A stretch of DNA of 64,000 nucleotides, from positions 9,238 to 73,237 of the forward strand of contig DAOTUU010000060.1 in the NCBI GenBank assembly GCA_034436555.1. The letters run 5' to 3'. The first letter of the stretch is position 1. Each line of letters starts with the position of its first letter. The DNA is from JAFMJV01 sp034436555. GTDB lineage: Bacteria; Chloroflexota; Limnocylindria; Limnocylindrales; CSP1-4. Of the stretch, positions 15,006-23,866 are shown piece by piece. The notes under the pieces are model-generated. The model was not told the DNA's origin and made no database searches. It worked only from the letters and a program-made list of their open reading frames with translations. A program made the translations under genes and the position numbers.

Positions 15006-16892
15006 TCAGGACAGGCGCAGCCCCTTGCGCTTGAACAGCGCGGCCCGGGCCGCCTTCGCGACCGGCCGCGACGGATGCTGGCGTCCGATCGCGGCGAGCA
15101 GGTCGTTGACCCGCGCCTCGTCCACCCGCTCCAGGTCCTCCACCCAGCGGATCTGCTCCACGTCCGGACCCAGGTCCTGGAGCCGCGCCACGAGCGCCTC
15201 CGCGCCCTCTCGATCGAGGGTCACCGCGAACGTGCCGACCAGCATGCCCTGGAGCAGGTCCGTGGGCAGGGTCTCGGGGTCTTCGAAGCCGTGCTGGCTG
15301 AGCCACACGAGCGCCTGGCCGCGGACCGGCGAGTCGACCAGGTCGCGCACCACCGGCTCCGCCTCCGGCCCGACCAGGCTGAGCGCGTGGAAAGCCAGCA
15401 GGGCCAGGTCGCCGCCGTCCCCGGCCACCTCGCCGAGCCGCAGAGCCGCGACGCCGGGGCCCTCCCGCGCGGCGATCCAGGCGCGGATCTCCGCCTCCGC
15501 GGCCTCCAGGGACCGCTCGGCGCAGGCCGCCAGCAACACCTCCGCGGTCGACTCCGCGAACTCCCCCATCACCGGCGCATCCACCCCCTGCGCGCGCAGC
15601 CAGCGATTCGTGCCCCACCGACCGAGCGGCGTGAGCGCCACGCTGTCGTCGGTCACCGTGATGGCGCCCAGCTCCACGAGCGGCTCCAGCGTCCAGGTCG
15701 TGATGCCCTCCCGCAGCCACGGGCGCGGATCGAGGCCCCCCTGGGTCACGGCGCCGCGCCCGTACTCCAGGTCGAACAGCTCCACCGCGAGATCGCCCAC
15801 CTGGGTCACCGTCAGCGGCCCGCTCCGGTACAGGTGCATCGGCAGATCCTGGGACAGCTCCTCGAGGTGGTCGTGCGTCCACGAGCCGTGCTCGTCCTTG
15901 ACCTTGCCCTCCACCCAGGCGGTGAACGCCGCCAGCCAGTCCTCGTTCGGCCGCTTGCCCAGCGCCGTGCCGCGCGCCGTGGCCGATGCCCAGCCCAGGC
16001 GCACCTTGATGAACCCCGCGCCGCGCGCCCATCGGAACGACGTGGTCAGCAGGTACACATCGCCGGAGCTCCGGACCGGCCAGGCCAGGTCCCCGTAGCG
16101 CGCCTCGAAATCGACCCCCAGCTCGGTCGCCAGCGCTCGACCGTCGGCCAGGTTCAGGTGGCCCTTCTGGGTCAGCTTCCGACGCTGCGCCAGGAACCGC
16201 GTGACCGTGGTCAGCCGTCCCAGGGTCACCGACGCGGTCGCGGCCGCGGCCAGCTCGGTCGTCGGCGCGAGCTCCACCACGGGCAGCGGCTCGCGGTCCC
16301 CGACCCAGCTCTCCTCGTCGAGGTCGTCAGCGTCGAGATCGTCATCCGGGCGTCCCTGGTCGAAGCCGAGGATCCGATCGCGCTCCGCGATGGGACGCTG
16401 GTTGAAGCCCGCCATCCAGCGATCGATGGCGCCCTCGTCGGTGGGGTCCACGCCCTCCGCCATCATCGCGGCCACCACGCGACCCGCGACCCCCCGACGT
16501 GACGGATCCACCGCCGCGCTCCGGAACGCGGGTGTCGTCGCATCCACGGCGGTGAGCAGCCGCGACAGGGCCTCGCCGCCCAGCAGCCCCACCCGGTCCA
16601 GCCACTCGAGGAACGCGCGCATGTCGCCCGGGACCTCGTCGATGTCCTGGGGGCTGAGGGTCGCCTTCCGGGGCAGCCAGTCGCCCAGGAAGTCCTGGAC
16701 GTCCCCGCGCGACCAGTCGACGATCCGTCCGTCGCCATACCCCCAGCGATACTCGAGCATCAGTGACGCGACGAACAGGTCCGGCTCCGGCTGGCTGTTC
16801 CGGCGATCGGTCTCGTATCGGTCGAGCAGGCTGCGCCGGGCAGCCTCGAATCCCTGTTCCTCGTCGGGCCCGAAGCGCATCCCCCGTCGCAT
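15006..16892 (-). CDS. Uncharacterised 628-aa protein
   Basis: Not a family I can name. The N-terminal ~150 residues contain WGYGDGRIVDWSRGDVQDFL and GDWLPRKATLSPQDIDEVP, an arrangement seen in hypothetical actinobacterial/chloroflexal proteins with a 'FL.dWlPRKv' motif. The middle has an acidic DDDLDADDLDEE stretch (~205), and the C-terminal ~200 residues look like HEAT/TPR-type helical repeats (DLALLAFHALSLVGPEAEPV). No signal peptide or membrane segment, so cytoplasmic. The start at 16892 follows a TAGCAT -10 box by 6 nt, indicating a leaderless mRNA. Confidence 0.75.
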   Translation of the reverse strand: MRRGMRFGPDEEQGFEAARRSLLDRYETDRRNSQPEPDLFVASLMLEYRWGYGDGRIVDWSRGDVQDFLGDWLPRKATLSPQDIDEVPGDMRAFLEWLDRVGLLGGEALSRLLTAVDATTPAFRSAAVDPSRRGVAGRVVAAMMAEGVDPTDEGAIDRWMAGFNQRPIAERDRILGFDQGRPDDDLDADDLDEESWVGDREPLPVVELAPTTELAAAATASVTLGRLTTVTRFLAQRRKLTQKGHLNLADGRALATELGVDFEARYGDLAWPVRSSGDVYLLTTSFRWARGAGFIKVRLGWASATARGTALGKRPNEDWLAAFTAWVEGKVKDEHGSWTHDHLEELSQDLPMHLYRSGPLTVTQVGDLAVELFDLEYGRGAVTQGGLDPRPWLREGITTWTLEPLVELGAITVTDDSVALTPLGRWGTNRWLRAQGVDAPVMGEFAESTAEVLLAACAERSLEAAEAEIRAWIAAREGPGVAALRLGEVAGDGGDLALLAFHALSLVGPEAEPVVRDLVDSPVRGQALVWLSQHGFEDPETLPTDLLQGMLVGTFAVTLDREGAEALVARLQDLGPDVEQIRWVEDLERVDEARVNDLLAAIGRQHPSRPVAKAARAALFKRKGLRLS

Positions 16893-16898
16893 CCCGCA

Positions 16899-16904
16899 AT
16901 GCTA
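16899..16904 (-). promoter_or_regulatory. -10 box for leaderless 15006-16892 gene
   Basis: TAGCAT on the minus strand, 6 nt before the ATG at 16892; no Shine-Dalgarno between. Confidence 0.5.
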
Positions 16905-16965
16905 CGCGAGCGTCGGCTGCGTCTGACGGGCGAACCCTCACTGCCGCACCTGGGTCGGGTGTTGG

Positions 16966-16971
16966 TACGAT
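16966..16971 (+). promoter_or_regulatory. -10 box of the 17014 gene (SD-led)
   Basis: TACGAT, predicting a leader of about 36 nt that carries GGAGGG roughly 9 nt from the ATG at 17014. It is a contrast to the leaderless genes nearby. Confidence 0.4.
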
Positions 16972-17013
16972 GCCTCGCATCATCGGACCGGCACTGCAGC
17001 GGAGGGCAGGATC

Positions 17014-18750
17014 ATGGCTCGCCCACTCGGCCTCGCGCGCTCGCTCATCATCGCGACGCTCTCCCTGGCGCTCGTGGCGGCCGTCCCCGCCGCTGCCCAG
17101 GACCCCAGCGGAGCGCCCACGGATCGGGGGGTGGTCCCCGCGCTCACCCAGGACGACACGGCCGTCGGTTCCCAGCTGGAGGCGGCGCTGCTGGCCCAGT
17201 CGGACCTGCCGAACGGCTTCACCAGCCAGGACGGCATCATCCAGGGGTCGAACTTCGACCTCGACCAGGAGGCGTTCGACGCCAACAACGGCCTGGGGAT
17301 CGTGTCCCAGGTCTGGCAGCGGTCGTCGGACACGGGTCCGCTGATGGTGTTCGACTTCCGCCTGCTGTTCCCGACGCAGGAGGACGCCCGCAACTACCTG
17401 CGCGATGCCGAGGCCGTCATCTCCGAGCGCGACGCCTCCAAGCTCAAGCTCCAGAAGGATGAACCGCCGATCGGAGAGCTCCACCGCCTCTACCAGGGCA
17501 CCACGGAGGCCTCCGGCATCAAGCTGGCATTCAACAACCACATCTTCACCGTGGGCCCGATGGCGGCCAAGGTCTTCGTGAGCGGCCGCCCCGGCTCCGC
17601 GCCGGGGGCCAGGCGCATCGCGGAGGCCGCGGCGGCGAACATGACGGCGGCGCTGGAGGGGGTCACCCCCGAGCCCAGCCCGATCGTGGACCCGACGCCG
17701 TCGCCGGTCCCATCGGGCGCGCCCGGTCCGGACGTGTCCTCGATGTTCGAGCCGATCCTGGTGGCGCACGTGGGGTCCGGCGTGGACCCGGCCTCCTGCA
17801 CGCCGGTCAAGGAGCGCGCGTTCGCCGGTGAGCTGGCCGCCATCTCCTGCCCCATCGGATCGAGTGGCGAGATCCTCACGATGCGCCAGCTGGACTCCGC
17901 GGGCTCGCTCGAGGTCGCGTTCGAGTCGTTCAAGGGCAGCACTCCCGGTCAGACGGGAGCCTGTGAGACCACGCCGGCGCTGGAGCCGCGCCTGGATGGC
18001 GGTGTCACCGTGGGCCAGCTCGCCTGCTACGACGCGACCGATGGCAGCCGGGTGTTCATCTGGACGGACGATCGCTTCCACCAGATCGCCTGGTTCGTGG
18101 CGGTCCAGACTCGGCCGTTCGCCGATCTGTGGGCGCAGTACCTGTCCGCGGGACCCGTGGACATCGGCGGTGAGGCCCCGCGCCCCACGCCGGCGCCGCT
18201 GCCCACGCCTGCGCCGACCGTGGCCCCCCTGCCGACCCCGGCCCCGACGGGGCCCGCTCCGACAGGGCCCGCTCCGACGCCCCAGCCGGTCGGCTCGATC
18301 CCACCCGGCCTCACCGCCGAGCAGGCTGCGCTCGCGGCGCACGTGCCCGGCAGCTTCGTCGGCTCCTGCCGGCCCACGACCATCAACGTGGATGCGACCG
18401 CCAGCGCCGCGCTCCTGTGCACCGTGACCGTGAATGGGGGAGACATCTCCGTGATGTACCAGCAGTTCCCGGACCAGGAGTCGATGGACGCGGCCTACCA
18501 GGACGACGTGGAGTATCTGGGCGCCACCCGCGGCAGCGGGGCGTGCAGCGGCGAGTGGCCGGCCGAGAACACCTGGTCGCTGGGCGACCAGGTGGCCGGA
18601 CGCGTCGCCTGCGGCGAGGTGGGCGGCCTCGCCCGGTCCTTCGCCTGGACCGACGATCGGCTGCTCATCTCCGTCGTCGCGGAGACGTTCGAGGTGTCCC
18701 GGGAAGACCTGCACCAGTGGTGGATCAACGATTCCGGTCCGGTCTCCTGA
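17014..18750 (+). CDS. Secreted three-domain protein with Pro/Thr linkers
   Basis: 578 aa. Signal peptide MARPLGLARSLIIATLSLAL...AAAQ. Three globular parts are separated by proline-rich linkers: ~30-222, a linker (PSPIVDPTPSPVPSGAPGPD), ~245-388, a longer linker (PTPAPLPTPAPT... with repeated TGPAP, ~388-430), and ~440-578. The second and third parts share a pattern (HVxxSxxxxC, two further Cys, then DGSRVFIWTDDR or LARSFAWTDDRLL), suggesting a duplicated disulfide-bonded domain. No enzyme motif. Extracellular or cell-surface; function unknown. Confidence 0.8.
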   Translation: MARPLGLARSLIIATLSLALVAAVPAAAQDPSGAPTDRGVVPALTQDDTAVGSQLEAALLAQSDLPNGFTSQDGIIQGSNFDLDQEAFDANNGLGIVSQVWQRSSDTGPLMVFDFRLLFPTQEDARNYLRDAEAVISERDASKLKLQKDEPPIGELHRLYQGTTEASGIKLAFNNHIFTVGPMAAKVFVSGRPGSAPGARRIAEAAAANMTAALEGVTPEPSPIVDPTPSPVPSGAPGPDVSSMFEPILVAHVGSGVDPASCTPVKERAFAGELAAISCPIGSSGEILTMRQLDSAGSLEVAFESFKGSTPGQTGACETTPALEPRLDGGVTVGQLACYDATDGSRVFIWTDDRFHQIAWFVAVQTRPFADLWAQYLSAGPVDIGGEAPRPTPAPLPTPAPTVAPLPTPAPTGPAPTGPAPTPQPVGSIPPGLTAEQAALAAHVPGSFVGSCRPTTINVDATASAALLCTVTVNGGDISVMYQQFPDQESMDAAYQDDVEYLGATRGSGACSGEWPAENTWSLGDQVAGRVACGEVGGLARSFAWTDDRLLISVVAETFEVSREDLHQWWINDSGPVS

Positions 18751-18751
18751 T

Positions 18752-18770
18752 CGCCGGCGCCGCGCCGGCG
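18752..18770. terminator. Bidirectional hairpin between convergent genes
   Basis: CGCCGGCGC, one base, GCGCCGGCG: a perfect 9-bp stem one base after the stop of the 17014-18750 gene and 23 bp from the stop of the convergent SDR gene. No T-tract. Confidence 0.4.
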
Positions 18771-18792
18771 CATGGATGTGGCTCCCGGATGC

Positions 18793-19551
18793 TCACCAGG
18801 AGGGGTGTGCGGACACCCCTCCGTCGACCACGAGGTCATGCCCCGTGATGAAGCTCGCCATGGGTGACGCGAGGAACACGCACGCCGCCGCCACATCCGA
18901 CCCCTGACCGAGCCGGCCCAGGGGCGCGGCGCGCAGCCATCTCTGCACCCCCTCCGGCCACGCCTCCTCCAGGCCGCCGCGGTGGATGAGACCGGGGGAC
19001 ACCGTGTTCACGCGGATGCCGCGCGGTCCGTACTCGAGGGCGGCGGCCCGCGCGTGCATGATCACGGCCGCCTTGGATGCCGCGTAATGCGCGTGGCCGT
19101 GTGCCGGCTGTGACCCCTCGATCGACGCGACATGGGTGATCGACCCGCCGCTCGCCGCCGCCATCACCCTCGCCGCCGCCTGGGTGCACGCGAACGTGGC
19201 CCCGAGATTCGTGTCCACGACGTCGCGCCAGTCCGCCAGCGTCATGCCGGCGAGGTCCTGCACGGGCTGGACGCCCGCGTTGTTGACCAGTGCGTCCAGC
19301 CGGCCGAAGCGATCGACGGCGCTCCGGACCACCCGCTCCGCGGCGGCCTCGTCACGGAGATCGGCGTGGACCACGTGCGCGTGCCCGCCGACCGCCTCGA
19401 TCTCGAGGGCGACCTCCTCCCCGTACGCCCGGTCGGAGCGGACCTGGAGCACGACGCTCGCGCCGGCCGCGGCGAACCCGCGCGCCACGTGCCCGCCGAT
19501 GCCACGGCTCACGCCCGTGACAAGGGCCACGGTCCCGGACAGGTCGATCAT
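18793..19551 (-). CDS. Short-chain dehydrogenase/reductase
   Basis: 252 aa, classical SDR. TGVSRGIGG (cofactor glycine motif, ~12-20), NNAG, catalytic Ser in THVASIEG and YAASK, and the C-terminal FITGHDLVVDGG. NAD(P)-dependent oxidation or reduction of a small alcohol/ketone; substrate unknown. Lies 14 nt downstream of the TetR regulator on the same strand, so the two are probably co-transcribed and responsive to the same ligand. Confidence 0.9.
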   Translation of the reverse strand: MIDLSGTVALVTGVSRGIGGHVARGFAAAGASVVLQVRSDRAYGEEVALEIEAVGGHAHVVHADLRDEAAAERVVRSAVDRFGRLDALVNNAGVQPVQDLAGMTLADWRDVVDTNLGATFACTQAAARVMAAASGGSITHVASIEGSQPAHGHAHYAASKAAVIMHARAAALEYGPRGIRVNTVSPGLIHRGGLEEAWPEGVQRWLRAAPLGRLGQGSDVAAACVFLASPMASFITGHDLVVDGGVSAHPSW

Positions 19552-19564
19552 GGGTCCCTCGCGA

Positions 19565-20245
19565 TCATGGGTCGGCGGCCAGGCGCAGACGCTCCAGGCC
19601 ATCCAGGAGCAGCTCCAGCCCGAACGTGAAATCGACCTCCAGGCCGGGCTCCCCGACCGCGGCGGCCAGCGCCATCGCGCGCAGCGAAGGGTACCGATCC
19701 GCCGGGAGGGCAGCGGCGAACTCGGCCGCCAGGCGCTGGGCATCGGCGGGGTCGGACACCCAGGCCAGCTCCTGCATCGCGAAGCCGTACGTGTGGCTGT
19801 CAAGCGCCATGAACGCCTTGCCGGCGAGACCGCGCGTGAAGCCCGCATCCATGAGCGTCGCGAGCACCCCGTCGAGATAGCGCAGGCGCGTGGGACCCGG
19901 CTGCAGGCGCGACTCCAGGACCGGTCCCGCCCATGGATGGCGCTGCAGCGCGGCGTGGACGGAGATCGCGCTGTGACGGATGGACACACGCCAGTCGTCG
20001 CCGGGCTCGGGGACGCTGAACTCCTCGGTCACGAGGTCCGCGAGGCCGTCGAGCAGGTCCTCCTTGCCCGCGACGTGTCGGTACAGGGACATCGCCTCCA
20101 CCCGCAGCGCCTGTCCCAGCCGGCGCATCGTGACCGCCTCCATGCCGTGCTCGTCGGCCAGGCGGAGCGCGGTCCGCAGCACCTTCTCGCGCGTCAGCGG
20201 GGCTCGTCGGCGGCGCGCGGGCCGCTCCACGAGAGGTCGTTCCAT
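19565..20245 (-). CDS. TetR-family transcriptional regulator
   Basis: 226 aa. N-terminal HTH: LTREKVLRTALRLADEHG, then VTMRRLGQALRVEAMSLYRH (recognition helix ending in LYRHV) and GKEDLLDGLADLV. The C-terminal part is the TetR_C_1 type (helical, DFTFGLELLLDGL). SD GGGAG about 9 nt upstream. It is divergent from the oxidoreductase pseudogene, with tandem palindromes in the 110-bp gap. These are the likely operators for both directions. Confidence 0.9.
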   Translation of the reverse strand: MERPLVERPARRRRAPLTREKVLRTALRLADEHGMEAVTMRRLGQALRVEAMSLYRHVAGKEDLLDGLADLVTEEFSVPEPGDDWRVSIRHSAISVHAALQRHPWAGPVLESRLQPGPTRLRYLDGVLATLMDAGFTRGLAGKAFMALDSHTYGFAMQELAWVSDPADAQRLAAEFAAALPADRYPSLRAMALAAAVGEPGLEVDFTFGLELLLDGLERLRLAADP

Positions 20246-20273
20246 GTTCCCAGTCTCCCGGCTCGCCAGGGTC

Positions 20274-20331
20274 TTGACAACGCTTACGGTGTATGCGTAA
20301 GCTTACGACGTACGCGTAAGCTTACACCGTA
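20274..20331 (+). promoter_or_regulatory. Promoter with tandem TetR-type operators
   Basis: Consensus -35 TTGACA at 20274-20279. Two 17-bp sites TTACG-N7-CGTAA follow: TTACGGTGTATGCGTAA (20284-20300) and TTACGACGTACGCGTAA (20303-20319). A third half-site TTACACCGTA is at 20322-20331. GCGTAAGCTTAC is directly repeated 19 bp apart, and outer arms ACGGTGTA (20286)/TACACCGT (20323) are perfectly inverted. The sites cover the presumed -10, fitting repression of the rightward gene. Confidence 0.65.
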
Positions 20332-20355
20332 GGACCACGGATCGGAGGGACCGGC

Positions 20356-21311
20356 ATGCGCGCCATCATCCACGACACCTACGGACCGCCGGAGCGGCTC
20401 CGCCTGGAGGACCGGCTGACACCCAGTCTCGCCGCGGGCGAGGCACTGGTGCGGGTCCACGCCGCATCCCTGTTCGCCGGGGACGTGTTCGCGCTGCGCG
20501 GTCGACCCCTGATGGTGCGCGCTGCGACCGGCCTGCGCCGACCCAGGCACCCCGTCCCTGGCAGGGACCTGGCGGGAGTGGTGGAGGCCGTGGCGGCGGA
20601 CGTCACGACGACCCGACCGGGTGACGCGGTGCTGGGCTGGACCCGGGGCTCCATCGCGGAGCTCGTCACGGTCCCCGCCGCCCAGCTCGTGGCGAAGCCC
20701 GCCGCGCTCACCTTCGAGGAGGCCGCCGCCGTGCCGGAGGCCGCCATGACCGCCCTCCAGGCATCCGGGACCACGGCCGCGTGGGTCCCGGGATGCGTGT
20801 CCTGGTCATCGGGGCAAGCGGCGGCGTGGGCACCTTCGCCGTCCAGATCGCGGTCGCGCTGGGGGCGCGCGTGATCGCCGCCGTGAGCAGCCGCAACATG
20901 GAGCTGGCGCAGGCCATCGGCGCATCTGAGGTGGTGGACTACACGCGCACCGATCCGGCCACGACCGGCCCGTACGAGGTCATCCTCCAGGCCGCCGGCA
21001 CGGCCTCGCCGCGCCACCTTCGGCGTGCCCTCGCGCCCGGGGGAACGCTCGTGCTGAGCAGCGGCCAGGGTCGCCTCAACGGCGTCGGCCGGATTCTCCA
21101 GGCAGTGCTGCTCGATCCCCTTGTGAAGGAGCGGCTCGCGGTGTTCACGACCAGGGAGAACGGCGCGGACCTCGCGACCGTCGCCGGGATGCTGGCGGAC
21201 GGCCGCATCCGGCCGGTCATCGATCGGACCTATCCGCTCTCCGAGACCCCCGCCGCGTACCGCCACCTGGAGACGGGCCACACCCGCGGCAAGATCGTCA
21301 TCGCCATCTGA
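20356..21311 (+). pseudogene. Zinc-independent quinone/alcohol oxidoreductase (MDR), frameshifted
   Basis: The N-terminal half (20356 to ~20770, GroES-like: MRAIIHDTYGPPERLRLE ... AAVPEAAMTALQ) and the C-terminal half (from ~20766: RDHGRVGPGMRVLVIGASGG ... GKIVIAI, Rossmann fold) are in different frames. Restoring one base near 20763 yields a continuous ~318-aa NAD(P)H-dependent MDR protein. All other features (SD GGAGG, promoter, motifs) are healthy. Either a recent 1-nt deletion or a sequencing/assembly error. It is the presumed target of the divergent TetR. Confidence 0.8.
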
Positions 21312-21348
21312 ACGCAGGCCGTCGTCGGGGCGGTCGAAGGAGGTCGTC

Positions 21349-21867
21349 ATGGTCGGGCCGACGGTCACCCTCATCGGGTCGGGCGTCATCCTCGCAGGTG
21401 TCGCCAGCGTCGTCTTCGGCGTCGTGTATGTGCTCGGGATGCGCGCCAAGTGGCCCGCCGTCACGCGGGTCGTCATCGGTCTGTCCAGACGCTGGGTGAA
21501 CCCGGGCCAGCTGCGCGTGGCGGGTCAGCCGGGGGTCCGCACCGGCGTCGTGCGACACCGCGGTCGGTCGAGCGGCCGGGCGTATGCCACGCCGGTGGAC
21601 ATCCTCCCGTGGGAGGACGGCTTCGTGATCGCGCTGCCCTACGGCATGCGCTCGCAGTGGGTGCGCAACGTCCTTGCCGCAGGCAGGGCGGAGGTGATCG
21701 CGGACGGGCGCGCGTGGGCGGTCGATCGACCGGAGCTGGTGCCGACCGACACGGTCATCGATGCCTTCGGGTCCGGCGACGGGCGCCTGTTCCGACTGTT
21801 CCACACCGACCGCTGCCTGCGCCTCCGACGCGGCGCCGAGACGGGGCCGGTGCCCGCGGCGGCCTGA
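21349..21867 (+). CDS. Deazaflavin-dependent nitroreductase-family protein
   Basis: 172 aa. N-terminal membrane-spanning helix (LIGSGVILAGVASVVFGVVY) then the split-barrel: RHRGRSSGRAYATPVDILPW, DGFVIALPYGMRSQWVRNVL and GRAEVIADGRAW. This is the Ddn/F420-binding 'nitroreductase family deazaflavin-dependent oxidoreductase' pattern. Very strong SD AAGGAGGT (21337-21344) 4 nt before the ATG. Follows the oxidoreductase by 37 nt and probably shares its TetR-controlled transcript. Substrate unknown. Confidence 0.8.
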   Translation: MVGPTVTLIGSGVILAGVASVVFGVVYVLGMRAKWPAVTRVVIGLSRRWVNPGQLRVAGQPGVRTGVVRHRGRSSGRAYATPVDILPWEDGFVIALPYGMRSQWVRNVLAAGRAEVIADGRAWAVDRPELVPTDTVIDAFGSGDGRLFRLFHTDRCLRLRRGAETGPVPAAA

Positions 21868-21982
21868 GCATGGCTGCCGAGCGACCTGGTCGTGCCTGGC
21901 GTCCGGACCACCGTCGCCGCAGGATCATCGTCTGCCGCCGGGACGTCGGGCGTCGCCGGACCATCCTCTGCCGCCGGGTCCG

Positions 21983-22819
21983 TCACCCGGCGCGGAGCAC
22001 CCCGAGCAGTCGGGTCACCTCCGACGCCACCGCCGCGCGGCCGGCCCCCTGGTAGTGGCGCGGATCCACCTGCTCCGGGTTCATCATCAGCCAGTGGCGG
22101 ACCACGTCGGTGTAGACGTGGTTGAGGTGGGTCGCGATGTTGATCTTGGTCATGCCTGCCTCGATCGCGCGGCCGAGCTCCCCGTCCGGCACGCCGCTGC
22201 TGCCATGGAGCACGAGGGGCACGGCCAGCGCCGCCCGCAGCCGGGCGATGAGCGGCAGGTCCAGCGACGCGGTCCGGCTGGTCATCGCGTGGCTGGTGCC
22301 GACCGCCACGGCCAGCGCGTCCACGCCGGTGGCCGCCACGTAGGCGACGGCCTCATCGGGATCGGTGCGGGCGCCGGGAGCATGGACACCGTCCTTGCCG
22401 CCGATCTCGCCCAGCTCCGCCTCCACCCAGACGCCCCGGACGTGGGCGGCATCGACCACCGCGCGCGTCCGCCGGACGTTCTCCGCGTAGCTGGAGCGGG
22501 ACGCGTCGAACATCACCGAGGGGATGCCCAGGTCGATCGCCTCCTCCACCAGCGCCTCGGATTCCGCGTGGTCCAGGTGGACGCTCGCGGGGACGCGCGC
22601 GTGACGGGCGAGCGCGAGGGTGGCGGCCGCGATCGGCTCCAGGCCGCCGTGGTATCGCACGCAGTTCTCGCTGATGGCCAGGATCACCGGCGTGCCGGCG
22701 GCCTCCGCGCCGAGCACCAGGGCCTCGGCGTGCTCGATGCCGATGACGTTGAAGGCACCGACCCCCCGACCCGCCGTGCGCGCGGCGGGGACGATGTCAT
22801 GGGCGCGGACGAGCGGCAT
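21983..22819 (-). CDS. Class II fructose/tagatose-bisphosphate-type aldolase
   Basis: 278 aa. Family motifs: GRGVGAFNVIGIEHAEALV, VHLDHAES (zinc His), MFDASRSSYAENVRRTR, VEAELGEIGGKDG, LHGSSGVPDGE (second His) and KINIATHLN (phosphate binding). Zn-dependent retro-aldol cleavage of a ketose (bis)phosphate. It closes the operon of a sugar ABC importer and ROK kinase, so it probably splits the imported, phosphorylated sugar. SD AGGAG 6 nt before the ATG; the start overlaps the kinase 3' end by 23 nt. Confidence 0.9.
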   Translation of the reverse strand: MPLVRAHDIVPAARTAGRGVGAFNVIGIEHAEALVLGAEAAGTPVILAISENCVRYHGGLEPIAAATLALARHARVPASVHLDHAESEALVEEAIDLGIPSVMFDASRSSYAENVRRTRAVVDAAHVRGVWVEAELGEIGGKDGVHAPGARTDPDEAVAYVAATGVDALAVAVGTSHAMTSRTASLDLPLIARLRAALAVPLVLHGSSGVPDGELGRAIEAGMTKINIATHLNHVYTDVVRHWLMMNPEQVDPRHYQGAGRAAVASEVTRLLGVLRAG

Positions 22820-23849
22820 CTGGGGCTCCTCGGGAGGTGGGTCGCGACGGGAGGTCCAGCGCGAGCATGGCGGCACCCAGCGTGCCGGCGCGATCGCCGA
22901 GCCCGGCCGCGACGATGCGGGGAAGGGGCAGGAACGTGCGCCGCGCCTCGACGGCGGCGCGCAGCGGGCCCAGGAGCAGCTCGCCCGCGAGCGACAGACC
23001 GCCGCCGATCACGACCACCTCCGGGGCGAGCACCAGGTTCACGGTCGTGATGGCACCCGCGAGCGCGGCGACGGCCTCGTCCCACACGGCCTGCGCCAGG
23101 GGGTCGGTGCCGGCGGCGACGAGCGCGGCGACCTCGCGGGAGCCGACCGCCGCAGCAGTGGGCGGGTCGGTGCGGGCGGCGTAGCGACGGCCCACGCTCG
23201 CGGCGCTCGCCACGGTCTCCAGGCAGCCGACCTGCCCACAGCCGCAGCGGTCGCCCGCCGGGTCCACCTGGAGATGCCCCACCTCGCCCGCCCAGCCGCC
23301 CGCGGAGAGGAGTCGGCCGTCCGCGATGATGGCGCCCGCGATGCCGAAGCCGAGGGGCAGGAACAGCATCCCGCGCGCGCCGCGGCCCGCCCCGAGTCGA
23401 TGCTCGGCGAGCGCGCCGGCGCGGACGTCGTGTCCCAGTGCGACCGGCAGGCCGGCGCGCCGACCGAGGATGTCCGCGAGCGGCAGGTCCCGCCAGCCCA
23501 GGTTCGCGGAGTACCGGGCGATGCCGGCCGCCTCATCGACGATGCCGGGCACCACGACGCCTGCGGCTCCCGGCGCACGGTCGCCCACGGCTCCCGCCGC
23601 TCGGTCACCGGCGGCGGCGCGCAGCTCCGCGAGCACGCCCTCGATGGCATCGACCACCGCCTCGGGGTCGCCGTCGCGCGGCGTCGAGCGGCGGGCCTCG
23701 GCCGTGATGCGCAGGTCGTGCGTCACGAGCGCGCCTTTGATGGTCGTGCCGCCCACGTCGATCGCGGCCACGACCGGGCCGTCGAGAGCAGCTGGCGCCG
23801 CGAGGCCCGCTGGCGCCGCGAGGTCGACTGGCTCCACATGCGTCCGCAT
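22797..23849 (-). CDS. ROK-family sugar kinase
   Basis: 350 aa. ATP site AAIDVGGTTIKGALV (~30-42), PGIVDEAAGI, NLGWRDLPL, GHDVRAGALAE (catalytic Asp region), LGFGIAGAII and the zinc motif CGCGQVGCLETVAS. No HTH, so a kinase rather than a repressor. It should phosphorylate the sugar brought in by the adjacent ABC system. An N-terminal ~25-residue extension (AAPAGLAAPAALDGP) precedes the conserved strand; a later start is possible. Confidence 0.88.
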   Translation of the reverse strand: MRTHVEPVDLAAPAGLAAPAALDGPVVAAIDVGGTTIKGALVTHDLRITAEARRSTPRDGDPEAVVDAIEGVLAELRAAAGDRAAGAVGDRAPGAAGVVVPGIVDEAAGIARYSANLGWRDLPLADILGRRAGLPVALGHDVRAGALAEHRLGAGRGARGMLFLPLGFGIAGAIIADGRLLSAGGWAGEVGHLQVDPAGDRCGCGQVGCLETVASAASVGRRYAARTDPPTAAAVGSREVAALVAAGTDPLAQAVWDEAVAALAGAITTVNLVLAPEVVVIGGGLSLAGELLLGPLRAAVEARRTFLPLPRIVAAGLGDRAGTLGAAMLALDLPSRPTSRGAPDAARPRP

Positions 23850-23866
23850 CACTCGGTCCCCGGGGC

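Noticed and set aside
14853..16502. A 549-codon + strand open frame
   Set aside because: Antisense to the 628-aa minus-strand gene, which has leaderless promoter and protein-like composition.
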